The notes: generated from the sequence alone by a model not told the origin. A DNA stretch of 24,330 bases from an uncultured Kineothrix sp. (GCA_910588855.1 CAJUSR010000040.1:1-24330), one strand, 5' to 3'. Shown: positions 14,006-23,506, counted from the first letter of the stretch. Numbers and translations: made by a program.

Positions 14006-15259
14006 ATGGCGGGGAAAAATTCTGATGATATCAGATGCTCTTTTTGCAATAAGAGACAGGAACAAGTTAAAAAGTTAATTGCAGGTCCGGCTGGCGTATA
14101 CATCTGTGACGAATGCGTAGAGATATGTTCGGATATTATTGAGGAAGAGTACGAAGAAGAGCCGGTAGAAGAAGAATTTGATATTAATCTTTTAAAACCG
14201 GTAGAAATCAAAGAGTTTTTGGATGATTATGTAATCGGGCAGGAGGAAGCCAAGAAAGTGCTTGCCGTATCCGTTTATAATCATTACAAAAGAGTAATGG
14301 CACCAAAGGATGACGATGACATTGAGCTTCAGAAGAGCAATATTATTATGGTTGGACCGACCGGTTCCGGCAAGACATTTCTGGCCCAGACTTTGGCTAA
14401 GATTATTAATGTGCCGTTCGCCATTGCAGATGCCACGACCTTGACGGAGGCAGGCTATGTAGGCGAGGATGTAGAAAATATTTTGCTGAAATTGATACAG
14501 GCGGCGGACTACGACGTGGAACGTGCCCAGTACGGTATTGTTTATATTGATGAAATCGATAAGATTACGAAAAAGAGCGAGAACGTATCCATTACCCGGG
14601 ATGTTTCCGGGGAGGGCGTACAGCAGGCATTGTTGAAAATCGTAGAAGGCACGGTTGCGAGCGTACCGCCTCAAGGAGGCAGGAAACATCCTCATCAGGA
14701 GCTTATCCAGATTGATACGACCAATATCCTGTTTATCTGTGGGGGAGCTTTTGATGGTTTGGAAAAAATCGTCGAGTCGCGTTTGGATAGAAGCAGTATC
14801 GGCTTTAATGCGGAGATTGCATCCAAGCAGACGAGGGAAATCGGGGAACTGTTAAAGAAAGTGACGCCTCAGGATTTGGTCAAATTCGGGTTGATTCCGG
14901 AGTTTGTAGGGCGTGTGCCGATTAATGTGACCCTTCAGGGGCTGGATAAAGATGCCCTTGTAAAAATACTGAAAGAGCCCAAGAGTGCATTGATTAAGCA
15001 GTACAAAAAGCTTTTCGAGTTCGACGGAGTAAGGTTGGACTTTGAAGAAGATGCAATCGAAGCGATTGCAGACAGGGCTTTGGAGCGTAAGACCGGTGCA
15101 AGAGGACTTCGTTCGATTATGGAGGACGTTATGATGGATGTAATGTATCGGATACCTTCCGATGAGTCCATTATTAAATGTGTGGTGACAAAAGGGGCGG
15201 TAGATGGTACAAGCGAACCTTTGATTATCCATAGGGAAGCGATGCGCCCGGCCAAATAG
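14006..15259 (+). CDS. clpX: ATP-dependent Clp protease ATP-binding subunit ClpX
   Basis: The product has 417 aa with AAGGAG before the ATG. The N-terminal C4 zinc finger has C11, C14, C34 and C37 (CSFC and CDEC). The AAA+ module has Walker A GPTGSGKT (117-124), the pore loop GYVGED, Walker B IVYIDEIDK, and an arginine-finger region FVGRVP. The IGF tripeptide that docks into ClpP is present in DRSSIGFNAE. It unfolds tagged proteins and feeds them to ClpP. All key residues are intact and the length is standard. It is cotranscribed with clpP (39-nt gap). Confidence 0.97.
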   Translation: MAGKNSDDIRCSFCNKRQEQVKKLIAGPAGVYICDECVEICSDIIEEEYEEEPVEEEFDINLLKPVEIKEFLDDYVIGQEEAKKVLAVSVYNHYKRVMAPKDDDDIELQKSNIIMVGPTGSGKTFLAQTLAKIINVPFAIADATTLTEAGYVGEDVENILLKLIQAADYDVERAQYGIVYIDEIDKITKKSENVSITRDVSGEGVQQALLKIVEGTVASVPPQGGRKHPHQELIQIDTTNILFICGGAFDGLEKIVESRLDRSSIGFNAEIASKQTREIGELLKKVTPQDLVKFGLIPEFVGRVPINVTLQGLDKDALVKILKEPKSALIKQYKKLFEFDGVRLDFEEDAIEAIADRALERKTGARGLRSIMEDVMMDVMYRIPSDESIIKCVVTKGAVDGTSEPLIIHREAMRPAK

Positions 15260-15274
15260 CGATAGAAAAACGAC

Positions 15275-15342
15275 GGATGCCACGTTTCGTGGGTCATCCT
15301 TATGTGAAAGAAAAGAAACGTCGCCCCAAAAGGCGGCGTTTC
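15275..15342 (+). terminator. Two hairpins between clpX and lon
   Basis: GGATG-CCACG-TTT-CGTGG-(GT)-CATCC at 15275-15299 and GAAACGTCGCC with GGCGGCGTTTC at 15315-15342. Neither has a proper T-run, so attenuation or RNA processing is more likely than full termination. Confidence 0.45.
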
Positions 15343-15362
15343 CTGTATAATAAGGAGTTTGA

Positions 15363-17744
15363 ATGGAGAGGACAGACATGAAGCAGAATATGCCCACAGT
15401 GGCATTGCGGGGAATGACGATACTGCCCCATACAATTATTCATTTTGATTTGAGCCGGAAAAAGTCAATTTCGGCTGTAGAACAAGCTATGGTGGAAAGC
15501 CAAAAGATTTTTCTTATTACACAGAAAGAAGCGGAAAAAAGCGATCCTGAGTATGAGGATGTTTATCATATAGGTACCATTGCCCTTGTAAAGCAGATTA
15601 TCAAGATGCCGAACCATATTGTACGTGTTATGGTAGAAGGGCTTTCCAGAGGGGGATTACACTGTTTCACGGAAAAGGAAGAGTATCTGGAAGGGGAGGT
15701 AGAAGAAATCGAAGAGCCTTCCAACTTGACCGGAACCGTACAGGAAGAGGCTATGGTAAGGCAGATGAAAGAACTGTTTGCCGGATATGCGGTATTTTAT
15801 CCGAAAACAGGGGCTGCCTTGGAGCGCCATATTCAGGATATTTCGGAGCTGGGCTGTTTGCTGGATCAGATAACCATCAATATGCCTATCTACTATGAAA
15901 GCAAACAAAACGTGCTTTCAGCAGTGGATTTGGAGGAGCGTTATGATGTCCTTGCGGGAATACTGTCCAATGAAACAGAAGTAGCCAAAATTAAGACGGA
16001 GCTTTCCGAGAAGATAAGGGGAAGAGTTGAAAAGAACCAGAAAGAGTATCTTTTGAGGGAACAGCTTCAGTTTATCAGGGAAGAATTGGGGGAGGACAAT
16101 CCTCTTTCCGATGTACAGCAGTTTGAAGAAGAGCTGGGAAAGCTGAAAGCGGATAAAGAAGTAAAGGAGAAAATCAGCAAGGAGATTGCCCGTTACCGAA
16201 GGCTTTCACAGAATAGTTCGGAAAGCGCGGTGGAAAGGGGGTATATTGAGACTTTGCTGGAATTGCCGTGGGATAAACGGACGAAGGATAATATGGATAT
16301 TAGTAAGGCAGAATCCATATTAGAACGGGATCATTACGGATTGAAACAGGTGAAAGAAAGGGTATTGGAAGCTTTGGCTGTACGCTGTTTGACAAAACAG
16401 GGGCAGCCTCCGGTTATCTGTCTGGTAGGCCCTCCGGGAACGGGGAAAACATCGATTGCCAAAAGTGTGGCGGAGGCGATGGACAAAAAATATGTTAGAA
16501 TCAGTTTGGGCGGTGTCCGGGATGAGGCGGAAATCAGAGGGCATAGAAGAACCTATGTAGGCGCTATGCCGGGGCGGATTATTGCCGGCTTGAGACAGGC
16601 GGGGGTAAAAAACCCATTGATGCTGTTAGATGAAATCGACAAGGTCAGCAGCGACTATAAAGGGGATACTTCTTCGGCATTATTGGAAGTGTTGGATGTG
16701 GAGCAAAACCATAAATTCCGGGATCATTATGTGGAAGTTCCGGTGGATTTGTCGGAAGTGCTTTTTATTGCCACGGCCAATTCCACAAGCGCTATTCCCA
16801 GACCTTTGTTAGATCGTATGGAGCTGATTGAAGTTAGCAGCTATACGGCCAATGAGAAGTTCCATATTGCCAAGGAGCATTTGGCAGCAAAACAGTTTGA
16901 GAAAAACGGTTTGACAAACGGGCAGCTGTCCATCAGCGACAGTGCGTTGAAAAAGATGATAGAATGTTATACAAGGGAAGCGGGTGTCCGAGATTTGGAA
17001 CGGAAGATTGGAAGCATTTGCCGGAAAGCGGCGAAGGAAATCCTACAGAAGAAAAAGGCAGGCATCAAGGTAACCGCCTCAAACCTCGGCAAATATCTTG
17101 GAAAAGAAAAATACAGTACCAATATGGTCAACGAAAAGGATGAAATTGGGATTGTAAGGGGATTGGCATGGACGAGCGTAGGCGGCGAAACCTTGCAGGT
17201 AGAAGTGAATATGATGCCGGGAAAAGGAGAAATTGACTTGACCGGACAGATGGGGGATGTCATGAAGGAATCGGCAATTGCCGGATTGAGCTATGTCCGT
17301 TCGGTCAGCGGGCAATATGAAATTCCCAAAGATGTCTTTAAAGAAAATGATTTTCATATACATATCCCGGAAGGCGCCGTGCCGAAAGATGGACCAAGCG
17401 CAGGCATTACAATGGCAACCGCGCTTTTGTCGGTGGTGACGCAAATACCAGTCAGGGCAAATTTGGCAATGACTGGGGAAATCACCTTGCGGGGGCGTGT
17501 GCTTCCTATCGGGGGGCTGAAAGAAAAAATCCTGGCGGCAAAAACGGCGGGCATCAAAACGGTGCTTGTACCGAAGAAGAATGAAAAAGATATAGAAGAA
17601 ATAGCAAATGAAATCAAAGCGGGATTGGATATTCATTTCGTGGAAAATATGGACGCAGTATTGAACTATGCTTTGACGGAAAAGCCGCCGGCAAAGGCAA
17701 AGCCGTCAAAAGGGAAGAAGGCGAAGAAGACGACGCAGAAATGA
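15363..17744 (+). CDS. lon: ATP-dependent protease Lon
   Basis: The product has 793 aa. ATG 15363 follows AAGGAG; a second ATG five codons on is possible. Domains: N-terminal substrate-binding LON domain (about 10-205), coiled linker (205-310), AAA+ ATPase with Walker A GPPGTGKT (356-363) and Walker B LLDEID (421-426), and protease domain with the serine-lysine dyad S679 (PKDGPSAG) and K722 (KEKILAAK). It degrades misfolded and regulatory proteins. The C-terminus carries a lysine-rich tail from about 776 (PPAKAKPSKGKKAKKTTQK) that goes beyond the usual end and may bind DNA or polyphosphate. engB follows after 7 nt. Confidence 0.97.
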   Translation: MERTDMKQNMPTVALRGMTILPHTIIHFDLSRKKSISAVEQAMVESQKIFLITQKEAEKSDPEYEDVYHIGTIALVKQIIKMPNHIVRVMVEGLSRGGLHCFTEKEEYLEGEVEEIEEPSNLTGTVQEEAMVRQMKELFAGYAVFYPKTGAALERHIQDISELGCLLDQITINMPIYYESKQNVLSAVDLEERYDVLAGILSNETEVAKIKTELSEKIRGRVEKNQKEYLLREQLQFIREELGEDNPLSDVQQFEEELGKLKADKEVKEKISKEIARYRRLSQNSSESAVERGYIETLLELPWDKRTKDNMDISKAESILERDHYGLKQVKERVLEALAVRCLTKQGQPPVICLVGPPGTGKTSIAKSVAEAMDKKYVRISLGGVRDEAEIRGHRRTYVGAMPGRIIAGLRQAGVKNPLMLLDEIDKVSSDYKGDTSSALLEVLDVEQNHKFRDHYVEVPVDLSEVLFIATANSTSAIPRPLLDRMELIEVSSYTANEKFHIAKEHLAAKQFEKNGLTNGQLSISDSALKKMIECYTREAGVRDLERKIGSICRKAAKEILQKKKAGIKVTASNLGKYLGKEKYSTNMVNEKDEIGIVRGLAWTSVGGETLQVEVNMMPGKGEIDLTGQMGDVMKESAIAGLSYVRSVSGQYEIPKDVFKENDFHIHIPEGAVPKDGPSAGITMATALLSVVTQIPVRANLAMTGEITLRGRVLPIGGLKEKILAAKTAGIKTVLVPKKNEKDIEEIANEIKAGLDIHFVENMDAVLNYALTEKPPAKAKPSKGKKAKKTTQK

Positions 17745-17751
17745 GGAGAAT

Positions 17752-18357
17752 ATGGTAATTAAGAATGTCAATTTGGAAACGGTCTGTGGTATTACAAGCA
17801 AGATACCCCAAAGCCCTTACATGGAATTTGCTTTTGCAGGTAAGAGCAATGTAGGGAAGTCGTCTTTAATTAACGGTTTGATGAACCGGAAGTCGTTGGC
17901 AAGGATAAGCGCCCAGCCGGGGAAGACACAGACCATCAATTATTATAATATCAATAACCAGTGCTATTTTGTGGATTTGCCCGGTTATGGCTATACCACG
18001 GCGAGCGTAAAGGTGAAGGAGCAGTGGGGGAAGATGGTAGAGCGTTACCTGCATAAAACCAAAATGCTGAAGGCTATCTTCCTTTTAGTGGATATCCGGC
18101 ATGAACCTTCCGCCAATGATAAGACGATGTATGATTGGATGGTTCATTATGGTTTTCAACCGATTATTATCGCCACAAAGCTGGATAAGATTAAAAAGAG
18201 CCAGGTACAGAAGCATATGAAGATGATAAAGACCGGATTGCAGACAAAAGCAGATACGGTAGTAGTCCCTTATTCTTCTATGACGAAGGAAGGAAGGGAG
18301 GAGATTTATGCGCTTCTGGATAAATATTTAGAGGAAGAAGGAACAGGGATTTTATGA
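17752..18357 (+). CDS. engB: Ribosome biogenesis GTP-binding protein EngB (YsxC/YihA)
   Basis: The product has 201 aa with AGGAG 4 nt before the ATG. GTPase motifs: G1 GKSNVGKSS (30-38), G3 DLPGYG (75-80), G4 TKLDK (142-146); the G2 threonine lies in PGKTQTINYY. EngB is an essential GTPase of large-subunit ribosome assembly. lon-engB adjacency is conserved in Firmicutes. The stop overlaps the next start (ATGA), indicating translational coupling. Confidence 0.96.
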   Translation: MVIKNVNLETVCGITSKIPQSPYMEFAFAGKSNVGKSSLINGLMNRKSLARISAQPGKTQTINYYNINNQCYFVDLPGYGYTTASVKVKEQWGKMVERYLHKTKMLKAIFLLVDIRHEPSANDKTMYDWMVHYGFQPIIIATKLDKIKKSQVQKHMKMIKTGLQTKADTVVVPYSSMTKEGREEIYALLDKYLEEEGTGIL

Positions 18358-19580
18358 GACCATTGCCTAAAACGTATCTGAAGGCAGTGCTAAATCTGGG
18401 GATTGCGGTAATATTGCTATTGCTTCTGGTTTTCCTGCTGCCGAGAGTCATTGTATTTTTTATGCCTTTTGTAATCGGATGGGTGATTGCATTGATTGCC
18501 AATCCCCTTGTCCATTTTTTTGAAGATAAATTGAAAGTGCGGAGGAAAGCAGGAACCGCTTTTGTCATTATTTCGGTAATTGCGCTGGTCGTGCTGGCAG
18601 GATATTTGATAGGGGCTAAGGTAGTGAATGAAGCCGTAGGCCTGGTAAATGAGCTGCCCCAAATGTGGGATGCCTTAGAGGAAGATTTCCGTACCATCGG
18701 CAAAAATCTGGATGTTTTGTATAGCCGTTTCCCGGAGGATGTGCGCAATGCCATTGCAGGCATGGGGGAAAAGATGGAAGGGTTTGTAGGCGAAGTCGTA
18801 GGCCGTGTGGGAACGCCGACTATTGAGGCGGTGGGGAATTTTGCCAAGAATCTTCCGACAATTCTCATCGGGATTATTATGTGCCTTTTGTCCGCGTATT
18901 TCTTTGTTGCGGAAAGGGAATATCTATCGGTGCATGTAAAGGATTATATGCCGGAGGCGGTGGTCTACCGGTGGAATATGATGACACGCAGTTTTAAGCG
19001 GGCCGTGGGGGGATATTTTAAGGCACAGTTTAAAATCGAGATTTGGATGTATTTCCTTCTGGTGGCTGGGCTTTGGTTTTTGAAAGTGAATTATGCTTTT
19101 TTAATTGCTTTGGGGATTGCTTTTTTGGATTTTCTGCCGGTATTCGGTACGGGAACGGTACTGATGCCCTGGGCTGTGATTAAAATCCTCAGTGCGGATT
19201 ATAAGATGGCAATAGGGCTATTGATTATATGGTGCGGGGGGCAGTTGGCGCGCCAGCTCATTCAGCCTAAGATTGTGGGGGATTCTATTGGGGTAGCGCC
19301 CATACCTACTTTGTTCTTGTTGTTTATCGGCTATAAGGCGGCAGGGGTTTTCGGCATGATTATCGCCGTGCCTATCGGTATTATTTTTGCAAATATGTAT
19401 GAAGAAGGTGTATTTGATACGACGAAAAACAGTATACGGATATTGCTGGCCGGTGTGAATAATTTCAGGCGGCTGGAAGAAGAGGATATGGCGGTAGTAA
19501 AGGAGTATGAAAAATACCAGAGGGAAAAAATCGGCGCATCGAGGGAGGCCGATAAAAGTGGAAAGAAGGATAGGGAATGA
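18354..19580 (+). CDS. AI-2E family membrane protein, YtvI-like
   Basis: The product has 408 aa. Membrane segments are at about 13-50 (two), 62-82, 165-185, and a C-terminal group from about 225 to 345. The motif FLDFLPVFGTGTVLMPWAV and the following GxxxARQLIQPKIVGDSIGV are typical of the AI-2E/UPF0118 family, best matching the YtvI subgroup noted in sporulating Firmicutes. A long soluble insert lies at about 85-160. The C-terminus is charged and cytoplasmic (EKYQREKIGASREADKSGKK). Transport substrate is unknown; autoinducer export is only a family label. It overlaps both neighbours by 4 nt. Confidence 0.82.
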   Translation: MRPLPKTYLKAVLNLGIAVILLLLLVFLLPRVIVFFMPFVIGWVIALIANPLVHFFEDKLKVRRKAGTAFVIISVIALVVLAGYLIGAKVVNEAVGLVNELPQMWDALEEDFRTIGKNLDVLYSRFPEDVRNAIAGMGEKMEGFVGEVVGRVGTPTIEAVGNFAKNLPTILIGIIMCLLSAYFFVAEREYLSVHVKDYMPEAVVYRWNMMTRSFKRAVGGYFKAQFKIEIWMYFLLVAGLWFLKVNYAFLIALGIAFLDFLPVFGTGTVLMPWAVIKILSADYKMAIGLLIIWCGGQLARQLIQPKIVGDSIGVAPIPTLFLLFIGYKAAGVFGMIIAVPIGIIFANMYEEGVFDTTKNSIRILLAGVNNFRRLEEEDMAVVKEYEKYQREKIGASREADKSGKKDRE

Positions 19581-20596
19581 AAGTAACAGTATATAGCTGC
19601 AGGGAGTTTGATGAAAAGGAATTGTTTATCCAATATGGGAAAGAGTTGGGTTTAGAGCTTGTTTTGTGCCCGGATGCGCCGAGCTTTCAAAATGTGGCGT
19701 TGGCAAAGGGAAGCGATTGTATGGATATCCTGACAACTCCCATGACGGAAGAGCTGCTTGGGGCATTCCGGGAAGCAGGCGTCCGTTATTTGGTGACCCG
19801 TACCATAGGCTATGACCATATAGATATAAAAGCGGCAAAAAAACTGGGGATTACAGTAGCAAATGCGCCATATGGGCCCCACGGGGTGGCGGATTATGCA
19901 GTGATGCTTATCCTGATGTCCATCCGGAAGATGAAGCGGATTATCGAGCGTACCAATATTCAGGATTATACATTGAAAGGGGCGCAGGGCCGTGAACTGA
20001 AAGATATGACGATAGGGGTCATCGGTACGGGAAGGATTGGCAGGACAGTGATAAGCAATTTATCCGGTTTCGGTTCCAAACTTCTGGCTTATGATTTAAT
20101 GGAAAATGAAGAGGTGAAAAAATACGCGGAATATGTTACACTGGAAGAAATATGGAAACAGGCGGATATTATTACGCTGCATGCGCCCCTTACCGGAGAG
20201 AGTTTCCATATGATAGGGGAAGATACGATTGCGAAGATGAAGGATGGCGTAGTCATTATCAATACGGCAAGAGGCGCTTTGATTGATTCCGAAGCATTGA
20301 TTGCCGGGATAGAATCGGGCAAAGTCGGCGCGGCTGGGCTGGATGTAGTGGAAAATGAATTTGATTTGTATTATTATGACAGGAAATCGGATGTACTGCA
20401 TAACCGGGAATTGGCAGTTTTAAGAGGGTTCCCAAATGTAACGGTAACGCATCATATGGCATTTTATACGGATGAGTGCGTGAAAACAGTAGTGAGGGAC
20501 TCTTTGGAAGGCTGTAAGATTTTTATGGAAGGGAATACAAACCCCGATGGCAGTGGAGAGGGAAAACAGAGGAAAAATCCTTGGGAGGTCGTATAA
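19577..20596 (+). CDS. D-2-hydroxyacid dehydrogenase (D-lactate dehydrogenase-like)
   Basis: The product has 339 aa and starts within the previous stop (ATGA). The NAD-binding fold has GTGRIG at 150-155 and the acidic end of the second strand in YDLMENEE. Catalytic residues: R232 (NTARGALID), E261 (VENEFDLYY) and H293 (VTHHMAFYTDE). The Y-rich segment 264-267 and AFYTDE fit D-lactate or D-hydroxyisocaproate dehydrogenases better than glycerate or phosphoglycerate enzymes. It would reduce pyruvate or a 2-keto acid with NADH. Relatives usually have TPH where this one has THH. The last 20 residues are hydrophilic. Placement in a protease/ribosome operon is unusual. ldhA is a possible name but the substrate is not proven. 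Confidence 0.85.
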   Translation: MKVTVYSCREFDEKELFIQYGKELGLELVLCPDAPSFQNVALAKGSDCMDILTTPMTEELLGAFREAGVRYLVTRTIGYDHIDIKAAKKLGITVANAPYGPHGVADYAVMLILMSIRKMKRIIERTNIQDYTLKGAQGRELKDMTIGVIGTGRIGRTVISNLSGFGSKLLAYDLMENEEVKKYAEYVTLEEIWKQADIITLHAPLTGESFHMIGEDTIAKMKDGVVIINTARGALIDSEALIAGIESGKVGAAGLDVVENEFDLYYYDRKSDVLHNRELAVLRGFPNVTVTHHMAFYTDECVKTVVRDSLEGCKIFMEGNTNPDGSGEGKQRKNPWEVV

Positions 20597-21337
20597 TTGA
20601 GGAACATAAAAGTAATACTTCAATATGAAGGAACAAAATATCAGGGCTGGCAGAGGCAGGATAAGACAGAAAATACCATTCAGGGGAAGTTGGAGACCTT
20701 GCTTACAAAAATGTGCGGCGAAAAAGTGGAAGTGATTGGTTCCGGCAGGACAGATGCCGGGGTACATTCGTATGGGCAGGTAGCTAATTTCCATATTGAA
20801 TCGGAGATGAGCCTGCAGGAAATCATGGATTATATGAACCGTTATCTGCCGGAAGACATTGCCGTAATTGATATTAAGGAAATGTCAGAACGCTTTCACA
20901 GTAGGCTGAATGCAAAAGGGAAAACTTATGTTTACCGGGTGATAAACGGTAAAGTTCCACATATATTTGATAGAAGGTATACTTATGTAGTGGAAGAAAA
21001 GCTGGATATGGAGGCAATGGAACAGGCGGCAGGTCTGTTATGCGGTACCCATGATTTCCGGGCATTTACATCTAACAAAAGAAGCCGGAAATCTACAGTC
21101 CGTACGGTAGATTCTATTACAATAGAAAAAAAAGGGGATGAAATCCGTTTTACATTTAAGGGAAATGGCTTCTTGTATCATATGGTACGTATTATGATGG
21201 GAACTTTGCTGGAAGTAGGGATGCACAAACGAGACACGGCGCAGATAATCGAATTGTTTAAAGAAGGAACAAGGGAAGATGCTGGTTATTTGGCGCCTGC
21301 CAAGGGATTAGCTTTGGTGGAGGTTTTTTATTCGTGA
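20597..21337 (+). CDS. truA: tRNA pseudouridine(38-40) synthase TruA
   Basis: The product has 246 aa from a TTG start directly after the dehydrogenase stop, with GGGAGG 8 nt upstream. Motifs: ILQYEGTKYQGWQRQ (6-20), the catalytic GSGRTDAGVHSYGQVA with D53, and GNGFLYHMVRIMMGTLLEVG near the C-terminus. It isomerises uridines 38-40 in the anticodon arm of many tRNAs. All conserved blocks are present. It overlaps the VanZ-like gene by 4 nt. Confidence 0.96.
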   Translation: MRNIKVILQYEGTKYQGWQRQDKTENTIQGKLETLLTKMCGEKVEVIGSGRTDAGVHSYGQVANFHIESEMSLQEIMDYMNRYLPEDIAVIDIKEMSERFHSRLNAKGKTYVYRVINGKVPHIFDRRYTYVVEEKLDMEAMEQAAGLLCGTHDFRAFTSNKRSRKSTVRTVDSITIEKKGDEIRFTFKGNGFLYHMVRIMMGTLLEVGMHKRDTAQIIELFKEGTREDAGYLAPAKGLALVEVFYS

Positions 21338-21786
21338 ATAAGTCAAAACGCATAAAAATTGTGTTTTATATCTATATTGCTATAGTCATTAAAGTAATTA
21401 TATTTAAATACCCGTGGGAAGATTTGAAAGCAATTATGGATACATGGGAAAAAGGTGTTATTCTGGAAGGATTGGATACCGCCAACTTTACGTTGTTTAA
21501 AACGATAAAAATGTATATCAATTATTCGTATAAGCTTAACAGTTTTGAAAATTTGGTAGGGAACGTAGTCGTATTCGTTCCCTTTGGCTTTCTGCTTCCA
21601 TATATACAGGAAAAAAGCAGGAAATTGCCGGTATTGGTTTTGAATGCCTTTCTTTTTGTCCTTGGGATAGAAGTGTTTCAATTATTTAGTGCGTTCGGAG
21701 CATTCGATGTAGACGATATTCTATTGAACTGCTTTGGTGCAGTTTTGGGGTGGATTTTGTATCGTTTCTGGGAAAGGCGGAAATAG
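21334..21786 (+). CDS. VanZ-like membrane protein
   Basis: The product has 150 aa from GTG 21334, overlapping truA by 4 nt, with GGAGG 11 nt upstream. Four membrane segments are seen: about 7-23, 72-90 (VGNVVVFVPFGFLLPYI), 95-115 (LPVLVLNAFLFVLGIEVFQL) and 128-145. The conserved block FDVDDILLNCFGAVLGWIL is diagnostic of the VanZ family. VanZ gives low-level teicoplanin resistance in enterococci, but most members, including stand-alone ones like this, have no proven function. No van genes are nearby. Confidence 0.85.
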   Translation: MNKSKRIKIVFYIYIAIVIKVIIFKYPWEDLKAIMDTWEKGVILEGLDTANFTLFKTIKMYINYSYKLNSFENLVGNVVVFVPFGFLLPYIQEKSRKLPVLVLNAFLFVLGIEVFQLFSAFGAFDVDDILLNCFGAVLGWILYRFWERRK

Positions 21787-21848
21787 GTGTGGAAATTTTG
21801 GCAGGGATAGGTTATGATGATTTATATATTGTTTTTACGGGGTAGGAT

Positions 21849-23330
21849 ATGAAAGAAAAAAGAGACAGGGAATTTGACGAAAGACGGCTATACAGAAGAA
21901 GAAGAAGGATACGGAACCAGATTATTGCGTACATAACAGTAGGGATTTTTTTTGTAGCAATTGTAGTGGGCGCTGTGATAGGCGTCCGGAAACTGATGGA
22001 GATAATTGCAGAGCGCAGGCAAGCAGCGGAAATGGAACGGCAGTTGGAAGAGATGCAACAGCCGGACAGTGAAAATGCCGTAGTGGAACCGCCGGAGCCG
22101 ATAGAGGAAGCGGCGGTGGAAGAGGTGGACTGGCTGGAGGAAATCGTGGAGTCTGCAATTGCAGCGATGCCCTTAGAGGATAAGGTGGCCGGGCTGTTTG
22201 TGGTGAAACCGGAGAGTATTACAGGAGTGGGCAAGGTGATTACAGCCGGGGATGCAACGCAGGAAGCTTTGGGGAAATATGCAGTAGGCGGGCTGGTTTA
22301 TTTTGCCCAGAATATCGTGGATAAGGAACAGGTCAAAGAAATGTTGTCCAAAACCGCCAGTATGAGCAGATATCCGATTTTCCTTGCGGTAGATGAGGAA
22401 GGCGGCTCGGTTAGGCGTGTGGGAAGCAGCATAGAAGTAGCGCAAGTGGGAGACATGGCGGATATAGGTGCTGGTGGAGATGCGATGGCAGCTTATAATG
22501 CAGGGGCTGAAATCGCGTCTTATCTTTATGAGCTTGGTTTTAATTTGGACTTTGCACCGGTGGCGGATATTGTAGCGGATGCTTCATCTTCGGCCATAGG
22601 AAAGCGGTCGTTCGGGGGCGACCCTGCAGCAGTAGGAGGCATGGTTTCCGCGGCGGTAGGCGGGCTTCAGGACACAGGGGTTAGTTCTTGCCTGAAACAT
22701 TTCCCGGGGATAGGGGCAGCCACGGAAGATACCCATGAAGGGATGGCAACGCTGGAAAAGACAGCCGATGATTTAAGGGCGTCGGAATTTGTGCCTTTTA
22801 AGGCAGGGATGGATGCCGGAGCGCATCTGGTTATGGTGGGGCATGTGTCAGCACCTAATTTGACAGGGGATAATACGCCTTGCTCTTTATCGGCGGAAGT
22901 GATTACGAACCTTCTACGGGGAGAGCTGGGGTATAACGGGATAGTCATTACGGATGCAATGGATATGTCGGCAATTACCGAATATTATGATTCGGGCGAA
23001 GCTGCCGTGATGGCATTGAAAGCCGGTGCAGATATGGTTTTGATGCCGGAAGACTTTGAGGCTGCGTATGAAAGTGTTTTGACTGCGGTAAGGGATGGGG
23101 TGATTACCGAGGAACAAATCAATGAGTCGTTGCGGAGGATTTACCGTGTGAAATATAGGGACCGTATTGACCAGGACGGGAATGTAGTGGACAATATATC
23201 AGGACAGCAAGCGCCTGTGGAAGGGGAAGGACAAGAGGGCGTAGCCGTAGAAGGTCAAGAAGGTACAGCTGGAGAAGGTCAGGAGGGCGAAGCCGGAGAA
23301 GGTCAAGAAGGTACAGTTGCAGAAGGATAG
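21849..23330 (+). CDS. Membrane-anchored GH3 beta-N-acetylhexosaminidase-like protein, tail truncated
   Basis: The product has 493 aa. An arginine-rich N-terminus precedes one membrane anchor (24-46), a linker rich in E/P (60-95), then a GH3 domain (about 100-440). Catalytic features: KHFPG (283-287), the D294-T295-H296 general acid/base loop of NagZ-type enzymes, and nucleophile D369 in VITDAMDM. The usual KHFPGHG has I at the H position (PGIG). It probably cleaves cell-wall N-acetylglucosamine units outside the membrane. The C-terminus (457-493) is a GEGQEG-type repeat; it stops at TAG 23328, where neighbouring repeats have CAG, so the tail was longer in the ancestor. Confidence 0.88.
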   Translation: MKEKRDREFDERRLYRRRRRIRNQIIAYITVGIFFVAIVVGAVIGVRKLMEIIAERRQAAEMERQLEEMQQPDSENAVVEPPEPIEEAAVEEVDWLEEIVESAIAAMPLEDKVAGLFVVKPESITGVGKVITAGDATQEALGKYAVGGLVYFAQNIVDKEQVKEMLSKTASMSRYPIFLAVDEEGGSVRRVGSSIEVAQVGDMADIGAGGDAMAAYNAGAEIASYLYELGFNLDFAPVADIVADASSSAIGKRSFGGDPAAVGGMVSAAVGGLQDTGVSSCLKHFPGIGAATEDTHEGMATLEKTADDLRASEFVPFKAGMDAGAHLVMVGHVSAPNLTGDNTPCSLSAEVITNLLRGELGYNGIVITDAMDMSAITEYYDSGEAAVMALKAGADMVLMPEDFEAAYESVLTAVRDGVITEEQINESLRRIYRVKYRDRIDQDGNVVDNISGQQAPVEGEGQEGVAVEGQEGTAGEGQEGEAGEGQEGTVAEG

Positions 23331-23490
23331 GAAGGTGTAGCCGGAGCCGTAGAAGGACAGGAAGGTATAACTGCAGAAGGCAAGAAGGTACAGTTGCAGA
23401 AGGATAGGAAGGTGCAGCCGCAAACGTAGAAAGTCAGGATGGTACAGCCACAGAAGGACAGGAAGGCACAGTTACAGAAGGTGGGTAGGA
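23331..23490 (+). pseudogene. Decayed extension of the GH3 repeat tail
   Basis: After the stop, GAAGGACAGGAAGGT-type repeats coding GQEG continue for about 160 nt. GCAGAAGGATAGGAAGGTG occurs twice (about 23319 and 23397), each carrying the same TAG. A one-base loss near 23380 shifts the frame. These read as former coding repeats no longer translated. Confidence 0.6.
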
Positions 23491-23506
23491 ACAGGCGGCA
23501 GAGTAG

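Noticed and set aside
14192..14695. Long antisense ORFs opposite clpX (also 14852-15435 and 18278-18868)
   Set aside because: They lie wholly or almost wholly within well-supported genes on the other strand.
15346..15351. TATAAT just before lon considered as a promoter
   Set aside because: Transcription would start inside or after the ribosome-binding site, only about 5 nt before the ATG, and there is no -35 element.
21334..21786. VanZ-like gene as a glycopeptide-resistance determinant
   Set aside because: No vanHAX or regulator is present, and stand-alone VanZ-family proteins are common in Firmicutes without known resistance.
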